The position numbers and the translations under genes were made by a program. Positions 24,775-32,960 of a stretch of 64,000 nt of DNA are shown piece by piece. Within the stretch, counting starts at the first letter, position 1, and each line of letters starts with the position of its first letter. The notes under the pieces are model-generated. The model was not told where the DNA came from. It was given only the letters and a program-made list of their open reading frames with translations, and made no database searches. The stretch spans positions 1-64,000 of the forward strand of contig MGUI01000074.1 in assembly GCA_001799895.1 (NCBI GenBank). Reading direction: 5' to 3'. The DNA is from Elusimicrobia bacterium GWD2_63_28. GTDB lineage: Bacteria; Elusimicrobiota; Elusimicrobia; Elusimicrobiales; UBA9959.

Positions 24775-27417
24775 ATGCGAGACAAAATGAATTCCGCCGC
24801 CGGGCGGGCGGCGCGCGCGCTCGAACGCGGCCGGAGGGTTGCGGCGCGCCTGGCCGGGCCCGCCTTCTGGCTGGCGGCGGCAGCCCTGGCCTGGGCCGCC
24901 CTGCGGCTGGCCGCGCCGCGCGCGGGCTATAACCCGTTCAGCTTCCTCACCTACGCCGACAGGGGCGAGGCCATCTTCCACGGTGTGCTCGACGGCGGCA
25001 TCGCCTTCAGCATGCCGCTGCTGAGCGCGCTGGTCTCGCTGTCCTCCTACCACGGCCTGGCGGGGATGGAGCTGATCTCAAAGGCCCTGCTGCCCGCCAT
25101 CTACCTGCTGGCCTACGCGCTGGGCGCCGCCGGCGGGAGCCGCTGGCGGGGGCTGGCCTTCGCCCTGCCGCTAGTGGCGATGGACGCCGCCGGCGCAGGG
25201 ATTGAAACGGAGCAGAGCGTCTATACCCTCCTTCTCTTCCTCTACCTGAACTTCGCGCGCGCGCATTTGCTCAGCCCCGGCGGCGCGGCCGGCGCGCTCT
25301 CCGGTCTGGCGCTCGGCCTGACCCTGCTGGTGCGGCCGTCCCTCTTTCTCTGGCCCCCGCTGGCCGCGGCGTGGGACTTCGCAGGCAAGGCGCCGCTCAG
25401 GAAGAAACTCCTCGCCGCGGGCCTGCTGCTCGCGGCCTCCTTCGTGCTCCTGCTGCCGTGGATCCGGGTTAACGGCCGCCTCTTCGGCAAGTTCGTGCCT
25501 TTCGAGTACGAGCGCGGCTCCTGCAATATCATCACCGCGGTGAAAGGCACCGTCTACACCATGGAGGGCGACTGCCGCGCCCTGGCCGGGCTTTCCAAAA
25601 CGGACTCGGTGCCGGCCTGGGCGGTGCGGACCGTGCTGGCCGACCCGCTGTTCTACGCCGGCAATGTCGCCAAACGCCTCTGGCACGTGCTGCTGATGTT
25701 CCCGCTGCTGCTGCCGCTGGCGCTGATAGCGGTGATACTGAGGCCGCGCAGGGAGCACCTCTTCCTTGGGGCGCTGGCGGCCTGCTTCATCCTGACGCAT
25801 TGCCTGCTCTCCATCGAGCACCGCTATTTTTACCCCCTTCGCTATCTGCTCGGGATCATCGCCGCCGGCGGGCTGTTCGACGCGCTGTTCCGCCCCGAGC
25901 GGGGGCGCGCCGGCGTCGGCGCGCTGGTTTACGCCTTGGCCGCGGCCCCCGCGCTGCTGGCCGCCGTCACGGAATACTCTCTGCTGGCCTATCCGGGCCG
26001 CGCGGGCAACCCGCTGCTCTCCGTGGAGCGCGAATTGAAGCAATACCCGGAAGACCCGTGGCTGCTAAAGCGCCGCGGCTTTTTGCTGCTGGGCCTCAAC
26101 CGCACCGCGGACGGCCTGGCCGACCTGGCGAGGGCGGCCGACCTGGCCGGCGGCGTAGAGGAGCATTTGCGCTACAGCGCAGAAATCGTCGCTTCGGAGG
26201 CGCTCCCGCGCCGGGCGCTGCCGTCGGAAGAGGGTACGCTCAACGAGCACGACGTCTTGAAACTCCTGAAGGAACTGGAACTGGGGCGCCTGGGCGAAGC
26301 GGGCGTCACTTTCGCCAGGGCGCGCCATTTCTGGGCCAGCGAAAAAGGCTCGCTCAAAGGCCTGCCCTATGCGACAGACAGCCGCGTCCTGGCCGAGATA
26401 CAGGCCTCCACGCGCTCCTACGCCAACGACGATGTTTACAGGGGCCTGTTCTTCTGGCCGCCGGAGAAGCGGGAGCGGATAATCGCAAATTTCAGCCGCC
26501 TCTCACCCCTCACGCCCAATCTGCGCTACCTGCTGGAGGAATCCCGCCTTGCGCAAGGCAAAAGCCCGTCGGCGGGAGTCCCGGCCTGGCTGCCCGGCAC
26601 CGGCCTGGACTACGCCAGGACAAAGTTGGATTTGACAGTTGAGATCCTTAAGGAGACGCCCCGCGTCGACGGAGCCGGGCTGCCCTACCCGCTGCCGGAA
26701 ATCCTGGAAGCGGCAAACCTTTACCTCCCGGGCAGGCCGGGCGAGTTCCTGAAAGCTCTGGGCGGCGGCCGGCCTGGCTATCGCCAGCTCTGGCCGCTGC
26801 TGGACCTGGTAAAAGCGAAGCCCGGCACCAGGGCGTTCAAGGCGGCGGCCGCCGATCTGCTGGAAGTCAGCCCCGGCGAGCTGCCTGCCCTGGTCATCCG
26901 CCTTTCAGAAGGGCTCGGCGATAAAGAAGTTCAGGCCGCGCTGCGCGCCCTTCAGAAAAATCCTGAGGGAGCGGTGAAGGCCGCGGGCACCCTGGCTGAC
27001 ACAGGCAGGAAGGAAAAGGCCCTGGGCCTCTGCGCCTGGGCATTGAAGCAGCCCGGCGCCGCGGCCGCTGCCCTGCCCGCGGCGCTGCTCTACCAGCGCC
27101 TGGGAGAACATCACCTGGCCCTGGTAGCGCTGGACGCCGGCCTGAGCCGTAATAAGAACAGCGCCGAGCTGCACAACGGCCGCGGCGTGGCGCTGCGCTT
27201 CCTCGGCCGCAACGCCGAGGCCGGGCCCGCTTTCGCCAGGGCCCTCGAACTGGCTCCCGCCCTGCCCGAGGCCGCCTTCAACCTGGCCTCGCTGCGCCTG
27301 CTCGGCGGCGACAAGGCCGGGGCCCGGGACCTCTTTGAAAAAGTCCTCAAACAGCCCGGCCTGGACGCCGGCCTGGCGCAGCGGGCGGAACTGGAGCTTA
27401 CCGCTTTGCGCCGGTAG
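24775..27417 (+). CDS. Large membrane protein: glycosyltransferase-39-like N-half, TPR C-half
   Basis: 880 residues. The first 400 hold about ten membrane helices, with a short acidic loop after helix 1 (TYADRGEAIFHGVL), a pattern like the PMT/ArnT glycosyltransferases that use polyprenyl-phosphate sugars. The rest is soluble and helical, with TPR-like repeats strongest at the end (LPAALLYQRLGEHHLALVALDAGL, AELHNGRGVALRFLGRNAEAGPAFARAL, AAFNLASLRLLGGDKAGARDLFEKVL). Glycosyl transfer is inferred from topology only, since I cannot verify a catalytic Asp. A second ATG four codons in is possible, but the first lies next to the promoter. Confidence 0.65.
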   Translation: MRDKMNSAAGRAARALERGRRVAARLAGPAFWLAAAALAWAALRLAAPRAGYNPFSFLTYADRGEAIFHGVLDGGIAFSMPLLSALVSLSSYHGLAGMELISKALLPAIYLLAYALGAAGGSRWRGLAFALPLVAMDAAGAGIETEQSVYTLLLFLYLNFARAHLLSPGGAAGALSGLALGLTLLVRPSLFLWPPLAAAWDFAGKAPLRKKLLAAGLLLAASFVLLLPWIRVNGRLFGKFVPFEYERGSCNIITAVKGTVYTMEGDCRALAGLSKTDSVPAWAVRTVLADPLFYAGNVAKRLWHVLLMFPLLLPLALIAVILRPRREHLFLGALAACFILTHCLLSIEHRYFYPLRYLLGIIAAGGLFDALFRPERGRAGVGALVYALAAAPALLAAVTEYSLLAYPGRAGNPLLSVERELKQYPEDPWLLKRRGFLLLGLNRTADGLADLARAADLAGGVEEHLRYSAEIVASEALPRRALPSEEGTLNEHDVLKLLKELELGRLGEAGVTFARARHFWASEKGSLKGLPYATDSRVLAEIQASTRSYANDDVYRGLFFWPPEKRERIIANFSRLSPLTPNLRYLLEESRLAQGKSPSAGVPAWLPGTGLDYARTKLDLTVEILKETPRVDGAGLPYPLPEILEAANLYLPGRPGEFLKALGGGRPGYRQLWPLLDLVKAKPGTRAFKAAAADLLEVSPGELPALVIRLSEGLGDKEVQAALRALQKNPEGAVKAAGTLADTGRKEKALGLCAWALKQPGAAAAALPAALLYQRLGEHHLALVALDAGLSRNKNSAELHNGRGVALRFLGRNAEAGPAFARALELAPALPEAAFNLASLRLLGGDKAGARDLFEKVLKQPGLDAGLAQRAELELTALRR

Positions 27418-27450
27418 CGGCAATATCCTATTATTCTTAACGGAGGGAAC

Positions 27451-28335
27451 ATGAAAAAAATAATTTTGATCATACTGGCCGTCTGCGCCGCGCCGCTCTG
27501 CGCGCAGGACCTGAAGACCATAGCCGTGCACGGCCACCGCGGCAGCCGCGGCACCGTGCCGGAGAATACCATCCCGGCCTTCGAGGCGGCCCTGATGGGC
27601 GGGGCCGACGTGCTGGAGCTGGACCTGGGCGTAACCAGGGACAAGGTGGTGATAGTCTCGCACGAGCCCAAGGTCACGCCCGAGCGCTGCCTGGACGCCG
27701 AGGGTAAAAAACTGGAGAAGGCCATACCGATCAATTCCCTGACGCTGGCCGAGCTGAAGACATACGACTGCGGCACCCTTCTGAATTCCAAGTTCCCGCA
27801 GCAGATCGAGGTGCCCGGCACGCCGATGCCCACGCTGGAAGAAGTTTTCGAAATGGTAAAGAAATCCGGCTACGAGGCCGCGCCCAAGGCTGAGTTCAAC
27901 ATCGAGACCAAGATCTACCCCTACGAGCCGGAGCTGAGCCCCGCCCCCGCGGAGTTCGCCAGGCTCGTGGCCGAAGTGGTGAAGAAGCACGGCATGCAGA
28001 AGCGCACGATGGTGCAGTCCTTCGACGTGCGCACGCTCAGGGAGATAAAGAAAATAGCCCCCGAGATACGCACCTCCCAGCTGACCTACGAATCGCTGGT
28101 GGACATAGTCCCGGCGCTCAAGAGCTCCAAAACCGATATCTGGAGCCCCAACTACAAGTGGATCACGCCCGAGGCGGTGAAGGAAGCTCAGGCCGCAGGC
28201 ATAAAGGTGGCCCCCTGGACCATCAACACAAAAAAAGAATGGGACCTGGCCATAGCCGCCGGCGTTGACGCCATCATAACCGATTATCCCGCCGCCCTGG
28301 TTGAGCATCTGCAGGCGAAAAAGCTGCGTCCTTGA
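27451..28335 (+). CDS. Secreted glycerophosphodiester phosphodiesterase
   Basis: 294 residues with a signal peptide (MKKIILIILAVCAAPLCAQ). The GDPD barrel starts with HGHRGSRGTVPENTIPAF (residues 27-44), then LELDLGVTRDKVVIVSHEP, which carries the metal Glu/Asp and the second catalytic His, and FNIETKIYP. It ends IITDYPAAL, as in the family. It hydrolyses deacylated phospholipids to glycerol 3-phosphate and an alcohol in the periplasm; GlpT at 17315 could take up the product. Ribosome site GGAGGGAAC precedes the ATG. Confidence 0.93.
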   Translation: MKKIILIILAVCAAPLCAQDLKTIAVHGHRGSRGTVPENTIPAFEAALMGGADVLELDLGVTRDKVVIVSHEPKVTPERCLDAEGKKLEKAIPINSLTLAELKTYDCGTLLNSKFPQQIEVPGTPMPTLEEVFEMVKKSGYEAAPKAEFNIETKIYPYEPELSPAPAEFARLVAEVVKKHGMQKRTMVQSFDVRTLREIKKIAPEIRTSQLTYESLVDIVPALKSSKTDIWSPNYKWITPEAVKEAQAAGIKVAPWTINTKKEWDLAIAAGVDAIITDYPAALVEHLQAKKLRP

Positions 28336-28353
28336 GGCGCGGGTGCATTAGCG

Positions 28354-28390
28354 CAAAAAAGCCCGGCGAACAGCCGGGCTTTTTACTTTT
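28354..28390. terminator. Bidirectional terminator between convergent units
   Basis: The hairpin AAAAAGCCCGGC / CAGCCGGGCTTTTT lies between the diesterase gene (+) and the end of the long minus-strand operon, with A and T runs on both sides. Confidence 0.85.
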
Positions 28391-28402
28391 TAAATATATT
28401 TT

Positions 28403-28852
28403 TTAAGCCGGCGCGGTTTCTTCTCCGCCGGGGACTACCGCCGCTATTTCTTCTTCCGGCCAGCCTTTGGCCCGGAGCGCGGCCGCGATATCGCCAGCTA
28501 TTTGGCCGGACTTCAGGGCGTCTTCCACATAATAGACCAGCGCCAGCCTGTCCAGGTTTCCCTGCGTCTTTAATACGGCGATCCTTTCTTCCTGGACGCG
28601 CACTTTTGCCGCGACCGCCGCCGCGGCCCGGACCGCTTCGGTTTCAGCCCTGGCGGCCTCTGTCTCGGCGCGGGAGCGGGCCAAAGCCGCGGCCAGATCC
28701 TCGGCGGGGGCGGCGCTCACCTCTGCCTTTTTCTCCCCCTGTATAAGCCGCCAGATCCACCGTCCCAGCCGGTAGAGCACAAAGACCGGCAGCACGACGT
28801 TGATCAGGAACATCGCTATAAGGAAAAGCAAACAGAAAAAAAATGGCCCCAT
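28403..28852 (-). CDS. Small membrane protein with coiled coil and C-terminal GW motif
   Basis: 149 residues. One N-terminal membrane helix (residues 3-28) is followed by a charged coiled coil rich in Ala/Glu/Arg (ARSRAETEAARAETEAVRAAAA). The C-terminal 45 residues have the pattern YYVEDALKSGQ...IAAALRAKGWPEEEIAAVV. The same C-terminal pattern occurs in the next gene upstream, so the two are partial paralogs. It is the last gene before the terminator of the lipid-type operon. Function unknown. Confidence 0.65.
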   Translation of the reverse strand: MGPFFFCLLFLIAMFLINVVLPVFVLYRLGRWIWRLIQGEKKAEVSAAPAEDLAAALARSRAETEAARAETEAVRAAAAVAAKVRVQEERIAVLKTQGNLDRLALVYYVEDALKSGQIAGDIAAALRAKGWPEEEIAAVVPGGEETAPA

Positions 28853-28867
28853 CGGTAAACTCCTTTC

Positions 28868-29314
28868 TTATGCGCTTAAACCTTTCCCCGGCAGCGGATA
28901 TTTGGCCAGCATTTCCTTATAGGCGCTGAAAGCACCTGTCACCAGCTCTTCAGGCCAGCCTTTATCCAGCAGGGCGGATCTTACGGCTCCTTCTTCCCCG
29001 CCGTCGCGCAGCGCGTCGTTTATATACTGCAGCAGAGCGGCCGTATTGGCGTCACACTTCTTTTTAAGTCTCCCCATCTCTTTGCGCACGCTCCGCGCCG
29101 GCGCGCGCTCCCCGCGCTCAGCCGGCTCCGGCGCTTTTCCGAACCACTTCACGAATTTAAATATAGCGTAGAAAAAACCAACGATAGCCGCCACGCCGCC
29201 CGAAATCAAGGCCAGGCAGAAGCCTCCGAACCCGTCGCCGCTGTTCATGGCAATACCGAGAAAGACTATGTACCCGGCCAGCGCGCAGCTCCAGAATATC
29301 TGTTTCCCAGTCAT
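28868..29314 (-). CDS. Small membrane protein with C-terminal GW motif, paralog of the following gene
   Basis: 148 residues. Two hydrophobic helices (about 7-24 and 30-54), a basic linker, then LLQYINDALRDGGEEGAVRSALLDKGWPEELV, which aligns with the end of the 28403-28852 product. This short helical module (YI-x3-L-x2-G ... L-x3-GWPEE) is seen at the ends of assorted membrane proteins in other bacteria, without a known function. 23 bases separate it from the upstream gene. Confidence 0.6.
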   Translation of the reverse strand: MTGKQIFWSCALAGYIVFLGIAMNSGDGFGGFCLALISGGVAAIVGFFYAIFKFVKWFGKAPEPAERGERAPARSVRKEMGRLKKKCDANTAALLQYINDALRDGGEEGAVRSALLDKGWPEELVTGAFSAYKEMLAKYPLPGKGLSA

Positions 29315-29337
29315 AACTTCCTTATTCGCTGCATCCG

Positions 29338-30378
29338 TTACTTATTGTCCAATATGATTTCCCAGTATTTTACGAAAGACAGGATCAGCGCGAAGTAGAG
29401 CGGGATGCCGAAGGCCACTTCCATCGGCAGGTTGGTGAACGGGATATGGAAACCGGTAAACGCGGCCACCGTGCTGGGGCCGTAAACGCGGTAGCCTGAA
29501 GCTATCAGCCACAGCTCGGCGGGCAGCACCCCGACGAACACTATCCCCAGGTAGGCCAAAAACTTGCCGCGCAGGCTGAAGTGGATGAGAAACTTGTCCA
29601 CCAAATTTATCGCCAGCCAGGTCAGCAATACCCAGGCGCCGGTCAGCACCAGCGTGATGTCGTGGAAGAGGTAGGCCCAGGCCGGGAAACCGACGTTCTG
29701 CACCATCGGCTCCACGGTGATCTCGAATAGCAGCACCGAAACCAGGGTTATGGAGAAACTGCGCAGCCACGGCCTGCTCCGCAGCGGTATCACAGGCTTG
29801 CCCAGGATATAGAAGCTCCAGTATTTAGTAAAGCTCACCACCAGCGCCATGAACACCGGCACATAGACGAAGGTCTCCACCGGCGTGCCCAGCAGCGTAT
29901 AGCCGCTGATGGACTGCTGCACCTCGGGCGAGTAGCCGCTGACGCCGAGCTTGAGCAGGATGGCCTCGTAGACCAGCGCGGCGGGCGCGAGAAAAGCCAG
30001 GTACAGCGGGAAGCGCTTCCAGTCGGGCAGCGTCTCGAAGAAGCGGTCCACCAGGACTATGGCCCACATTATCATGGAGGCCCAGGCGAAGGTGGAGATC
30101 CAGCTGATGTCCTGGTAGAGGTAGGACCACCAGCCCAGCTTGTAGTTATGCCACATCGGAGAGGTAAAGAACTGGTGCAGGAACAGCCCGCCGGCGGCGA
30201 GCAGGAACTGCTGCACCCCTTTCTTCTGGTTCTTCCACAGCCAGAACAGGGTGAAGGCGGAGAAGGCCAGCAGCAGCAGCTCAAAGGCTATTATGGGTCC
30301 CGTCGGCGTTCTGTCGAAGGCGTGCGCCTTGTACATGGCGTCCGCGGCGGCGTAGAGTCTGCGGTAGAATTCAATCAT
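29338..30378 (-). CDS. Polytopic membrane protein with internal duplication
   Basis: 346 residues, about ten helices. Two halves look related: GTPVETFVYVPVFMALVVSFTKYW in the middle and NLPMEVAFGIPLYFALILSFVKYW at the end, each preceded by a HDIT/QDIS helix and an IVLVDRF / INLVDKF helix. Each has a Pro-x-Glu inside a helix followed by a Pro, a pattern that recalls lycopene-cyclase-type (CrtYc/Yd) repeats. The protein is longer than those and there are no carotenoid genes nearby, so I leave the function open. It overlaps the radical SAM gene by eight bases. Confidence 0.65.
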   Translation of the reverse strand: MIEFYRRLYAAADAMYKAHAFDRTPTGPIIAFELLLLAFSAFTLFWLWKNQKKGVQQFLLAAGGLFLHQFFTSPMWHNYKLGWWSYLYQDISWISTFAWASMIMWAIVLVDRFFETLPDWKRFPLYLAFLAPAALVYEAILLKLGVSGYSPEVQQSISGYTLLGTPVETFVYVPVFMALVVSFTKYWSFYILGKPVIPLRSRPWLRSFSITLVSVLLFEITVEPMVQNVGFPAWAYLFHDITLVLTGAWVLLTWLAINLVDKFLIHFSLRGKFLAYLGIVFVGVLPAELWLIASGYRVYGPSTVAAFTGFHIPFTNLPMEVAFGIPLYFALILSFVKYWEIILDNK

Positions 30379-31519
30379 ACTTTTTAAACTCCCTTGAGAT
30401 AGTCTTAGCGTCCGCGAATTTCGGGTCCTTCATGCGGCAGTAGCCCCACTTGGCGCAGGCGAAGTCGGGCAGCGAGGTCATCTTATCCCAGATCTCGTAG
30501 AGCGGCCGCTCGAGGGCGTTGCCGTAGATCATGTGGTTGAAGTCGCAGGGGCAGACGTCGCCCCAGGGGCTGAGGTAAAAATAGTTCACGCCGGAGGAGC
30601 AGCCCACGCTGCGGTGGGAGGTGGTGTAGGCGTACACCAGCACGCCGGGGTAGGAGTCGTCCTCGTTGTATTTCTTCACCGACTCTATCATTTCCTCCAG
30701 CCAGGCGCGGCTGCCCAGGTCGCAGCGCTCCGCGTAGCGGCCCGTCGGGGCGGCGTCGTAGACTATCACCTCGTGCACGCCCAGGTCCTTGGCCCGCTCT
30801 ATCACGCGGCCCAGCTCGCCCGCCTTGAAAGACTCGGGCGTCACGCAGCAGGAGAGACCGACGGAGAAACCGGCCTCGAGCGCTTTCGCTATGCCCCTCT
30901 CGGAGCGCGCCGAGAGGCCTTCCAGGCCGCGCGCCTTGTCGTGCGCGGCCGGGTCGGACGAGTCCACGCTGACATACAGGCTGTCGAGCCCGGCCCACTT
31001 CAGTTCGGCGCAGCGCTCTTCCAGGTGCCAGCCATTGGTGAACAGCGCCACGGTGGAGAGGTCTTTGTCTATGCTTTTGATGATCTCCGGCAGGTCGGGC
31101 CGCATCAGCGGCTCGCCGCCGGTAAAATTGATGACGGATACGCCGAGGTCCTGCGCGGATTTGAGCAGGCAGATCGCCTGCTCGCTGGTGACTGGCGGGC
31201 GCGTTTCCTTCTTGTCCTTGGCGTAGAAACTGCAGTGGGCGCAGGTGGCGTTGCATTCGTCCGTGATGGCGAAGCTCAGGAGGTTAGGGGTATTCTTGCC
31301 GTGTATGCTCTTGTAGAGCTGCCGCGCGAAGAAGTTGGCCGACGGCTTGGTGAACAGCGCCGGGCTGGAGAGAGAATACACCGGGTGCCCGTCCCGGTAA
31401 TGTATCACCTTGTTGTGGTTGAGGTAGATGCGGTACATCATCTCCGTGGCGTCGGCGGAATAATCCAGGGTTTTGGTGGCCATCAGCCACTTCAGCCGCA
31501 GTCTGTCCAGCATCTTCAT
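30371..31519 (-). CDS. Radical SAM enzyme with SPASM-like C-terminus
   Basis: 382 residues. The radical SAM cluster motif is CNATCAHC (C89, C93, C96). NFTGGEPLMRPDL is the SAM-binding GGEP motif. The C-terminal part has several cysteines in a SPASM-like arrangement (VGCSSGVNYFYLSPWGDVCPCDF, then FACAKWGYC) that could hold an auxiliary cluster. The start is the ATG after AGGAG, which overlaps the stop of the dikinase N-domain gene (ATGA). An earlier in-frame start would put 23 Arg/Gly-rich residues in front and lacks a ribosome site. The operon context suggests a lipid or isoprenoid substrate, but a peptide substrate cannot be excluded. Confidence 0.85.
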   Translation of the reverse strand: MKMLDRLRLKWLMATKTLDYSADATEMMYRIYLNHNKVIHYRDGHPVYSLSSPALFTKPSANFFARQLYKSIHGKNTPNLLSFAITDECNATCAHCSFYAKDKKETRPPVTSEQAICLLKSAQDLGVSVINFTGGEPLMRPDLPEIIKSIDKDLSTVALFTNGWHLEERCAELKWAGLDSLYVSVDSSDPAAHDKARGLEGLSARSERGIAKALEAGFSVGLSCCVTPESFKAGELGRVIERAKDLGVHEVIVYDAAPTGRYAERCDLGSRAWLEEMIESVKKYNEDDSYPGVLVYAYTTSHRSVGCSSGVNYFYLSPWGDVCPCDFNHMIYGNALERPLYEIWDKMTSLPDFACAKWGYCRMKDPKFADAKTISREFKKYD

Positions 31520-32328
31520 TTTAAGTCTCCTAAACCGGTTACCGGCCGGGCCTGCAGCAGGTACAGTTTCCCGCCTTTCAGGGCCCACTCTATGTCGGCG
31601 GGCTTATCCAGCAAAGTTTCGGCGCGTATGGCGGCCGCCGCCACCAGCGCCAGCTCTTCAGCTCCCAGTTTCTGCCGGGAGCGCAGCTCTTCCGGCACGG
31701 GGCGCAGCGCGGTGCCGCCGGCGGGGCTGACGGCCAGGCATTCGCCCTGCGTAGCGACGACCGCTTCTTTCGCCTGAAAGCCTTCCCTGGTTACGGCGTA
31801 ATGGTCCGGAGTCATTGCCCCGTTCACCAGCGGTTCGCAGAGCCCATAAACCGCTTCTATGATCACCGTCCCCCGGGCGCCGCTTACCGGGTCGCAGGAG
31901 AAAGCCACGCCGGAGATTTCGGCGTCCACCATCTCCTGCACTATCACCGACATGCGGCAGCCCGCGCCGCCGCCATAAGCCGCGGCGCGCTCACCGGAGG
32001 CCGAGGCCAGGCAGGCCAGCACGGCAGCTTCCAGCCCGGCGGCATTGACGCCGAGAAAAGTATCGAACTGGCCCGCGAAAGATTTCGCCGTGCCGTCCTC
32101 GGCCGCGGCCGAACTGCGCACGGCCACCGCTCCCGCCCCCAGCGCCGCGAAATCCGACGACAGGTTGCCGTCCAGGCTGGCCACCGGAGTTCCCGCGGGT
32201 ATCACAAAGCCGCGCGGCACCTTGAAGCCGGACCTGGCCAGCAGCGCCAGGTTAAAAGCCTTGCGGCCGTAAGCGCCGGGGTCCGAGGCCAGGTAGAGCG
32301 GAATAAAATGTTTCAATTCAGTGTTCAT
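31516..32328 (-). CDS. Stand-alone ATP-binding domain of a PEP-synthase/rifampin-phosphotransferase-like dikinase
   Basis: 270 residues equal to the N-terminal PPDK_N domain: GRKAFNLALLARSGFKVPRGFVI, VAVRSSAAAEDG, SFAGQFDTFLGV, VIVQEMVDAEISGVAFS, and the final IEWALKGGKLYLLQARPVT. In intact family members this domain takes the beta phosphate of ATP and passes it to a swivelling His domain. Here it stops at the ATP domain. The missing middle and His domains are in the separate gene at 34576-36267, three genes upstream. Both neighbours overlap it by four bases. Confidence 0.88.
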   Translation of the reverse strand: MNTELKHFIPLYLASDPGAYGRKAFNLALLARSGFKVPRGFVIPAGTPVASLDGNLSSDFAALGAGAVAVRSSAAAEDGTAKSFAGQFDTFLGVNAAGLEAAVLACLASASGERAAAYGGGAGCRMSVIVQEMVDAEISGVAFSCDPVSGARGTVIIEAVYGLCEPLVNGAMTPDHYAVTREGFQAKEAVVATQGECLAVSPAGGTALRPVPEELRSRQKLGAEELALVAAAAIRAETLLDKPADIEWALKGGKLYLLQARPVTGLGDLK

Positions 32329-32960
32329 TTGAGCAGCAGCAGCACTCCGCCGGCGGCCAGCGGCACGCCTAAATTGTCCCAGCCCTTGCCCAGGGCGCTC
32401 TCCACGGCGGTGACGGCCAGCGCCCCGGCGGCGGCAGCCGCTGCAGCAGCGGGCGTAAGAGAGCCCTGTCTGAAATACATAAAAGCTCCGAGCAGCGCCA
32501 GCGACACAACGAAGAAGAGCAGGCTGCCTTCTATTGTTTTATGCCCGGTAATGCTGTATTTCCTCCTGCCCCAGAGCCCGCCGCCGGCCCCGGCGGCCGC
32601 GTCCGCAAGCCCTAGCAGCAGCGCGGACCACTGGAAGATCACGGCGTCTTCCCCCCAGAAAAGCAGCACGCTCAGCGCCAGGCCGGCCGGAAACAAAACC
32701 GCGCCGGTAAGGCCCCCCTCGCGCACGCTGCGCAGCGCGCCGCGGCGGGCGGCGGCCAGCACGAACAACGAGACGCCGGCGCCTATAGAGACGGCGGCGG
32801 CCTTGGTGACGAAGATCGGCAGCGCGCAGGACACCAGCCCGCCGGCGGCGTGGGCCGACTTGCGGGTCAGCAGCGGCGGCCAGCCGCGCCGCAGCAGGTA
32901 TTCCGCCCCGGCGAAGACCGCGGCGTAGGCGGCCAGCATTATCAGCACGCCGCTCAGCAT
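32325..32960 (-). CDS. Phytol/dolichol kinase-like membrane protein
   Basis: 211 residues, six or seven helices. Family signatures are LTRKSAHAAGGLVS (about 31-44) and the cytoplasmic loop LADAAAGAGGGLWGRRKYSITGHKTIEGSL, which carries the nucleotide-binding residues of CTP-dependent polyprenol kinases (SEC59, VTE5). It would phosphorylate an isoprenoid or other lipid alcohol using CTP. This fits a neighbouring UbiA prenyltransferase and a CDP-alcohol transferase. It overlaps both neighbours by a few bases. Confidence 0.82.
   Translation of the reverse strand: MLSGVLIMLAAYAAVFAGAEYLLRRGWPPLLTRKSAHAAGGLVSCALPIFVTKAAAVSIGAGVSLFVLAAARRGALRSVREGGLTGAVLFPAGLALSVLLFWGEDAVIFQWSALLLGLADAAAGAGGGLWGRRKYSITGHKTIEGSLLFFVVSLALLGAFMYFRQGSLTPAAAAAAAAGALAVTAVESALGKGWDNLGVPLAAGGVLLLLK

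Noticed and set aside
29338-30378. Firm call of lycopene cyclase
   Set aside because: Only a short motif pattern supports it, the protein is too long, and no carotenoid genes are nearby.
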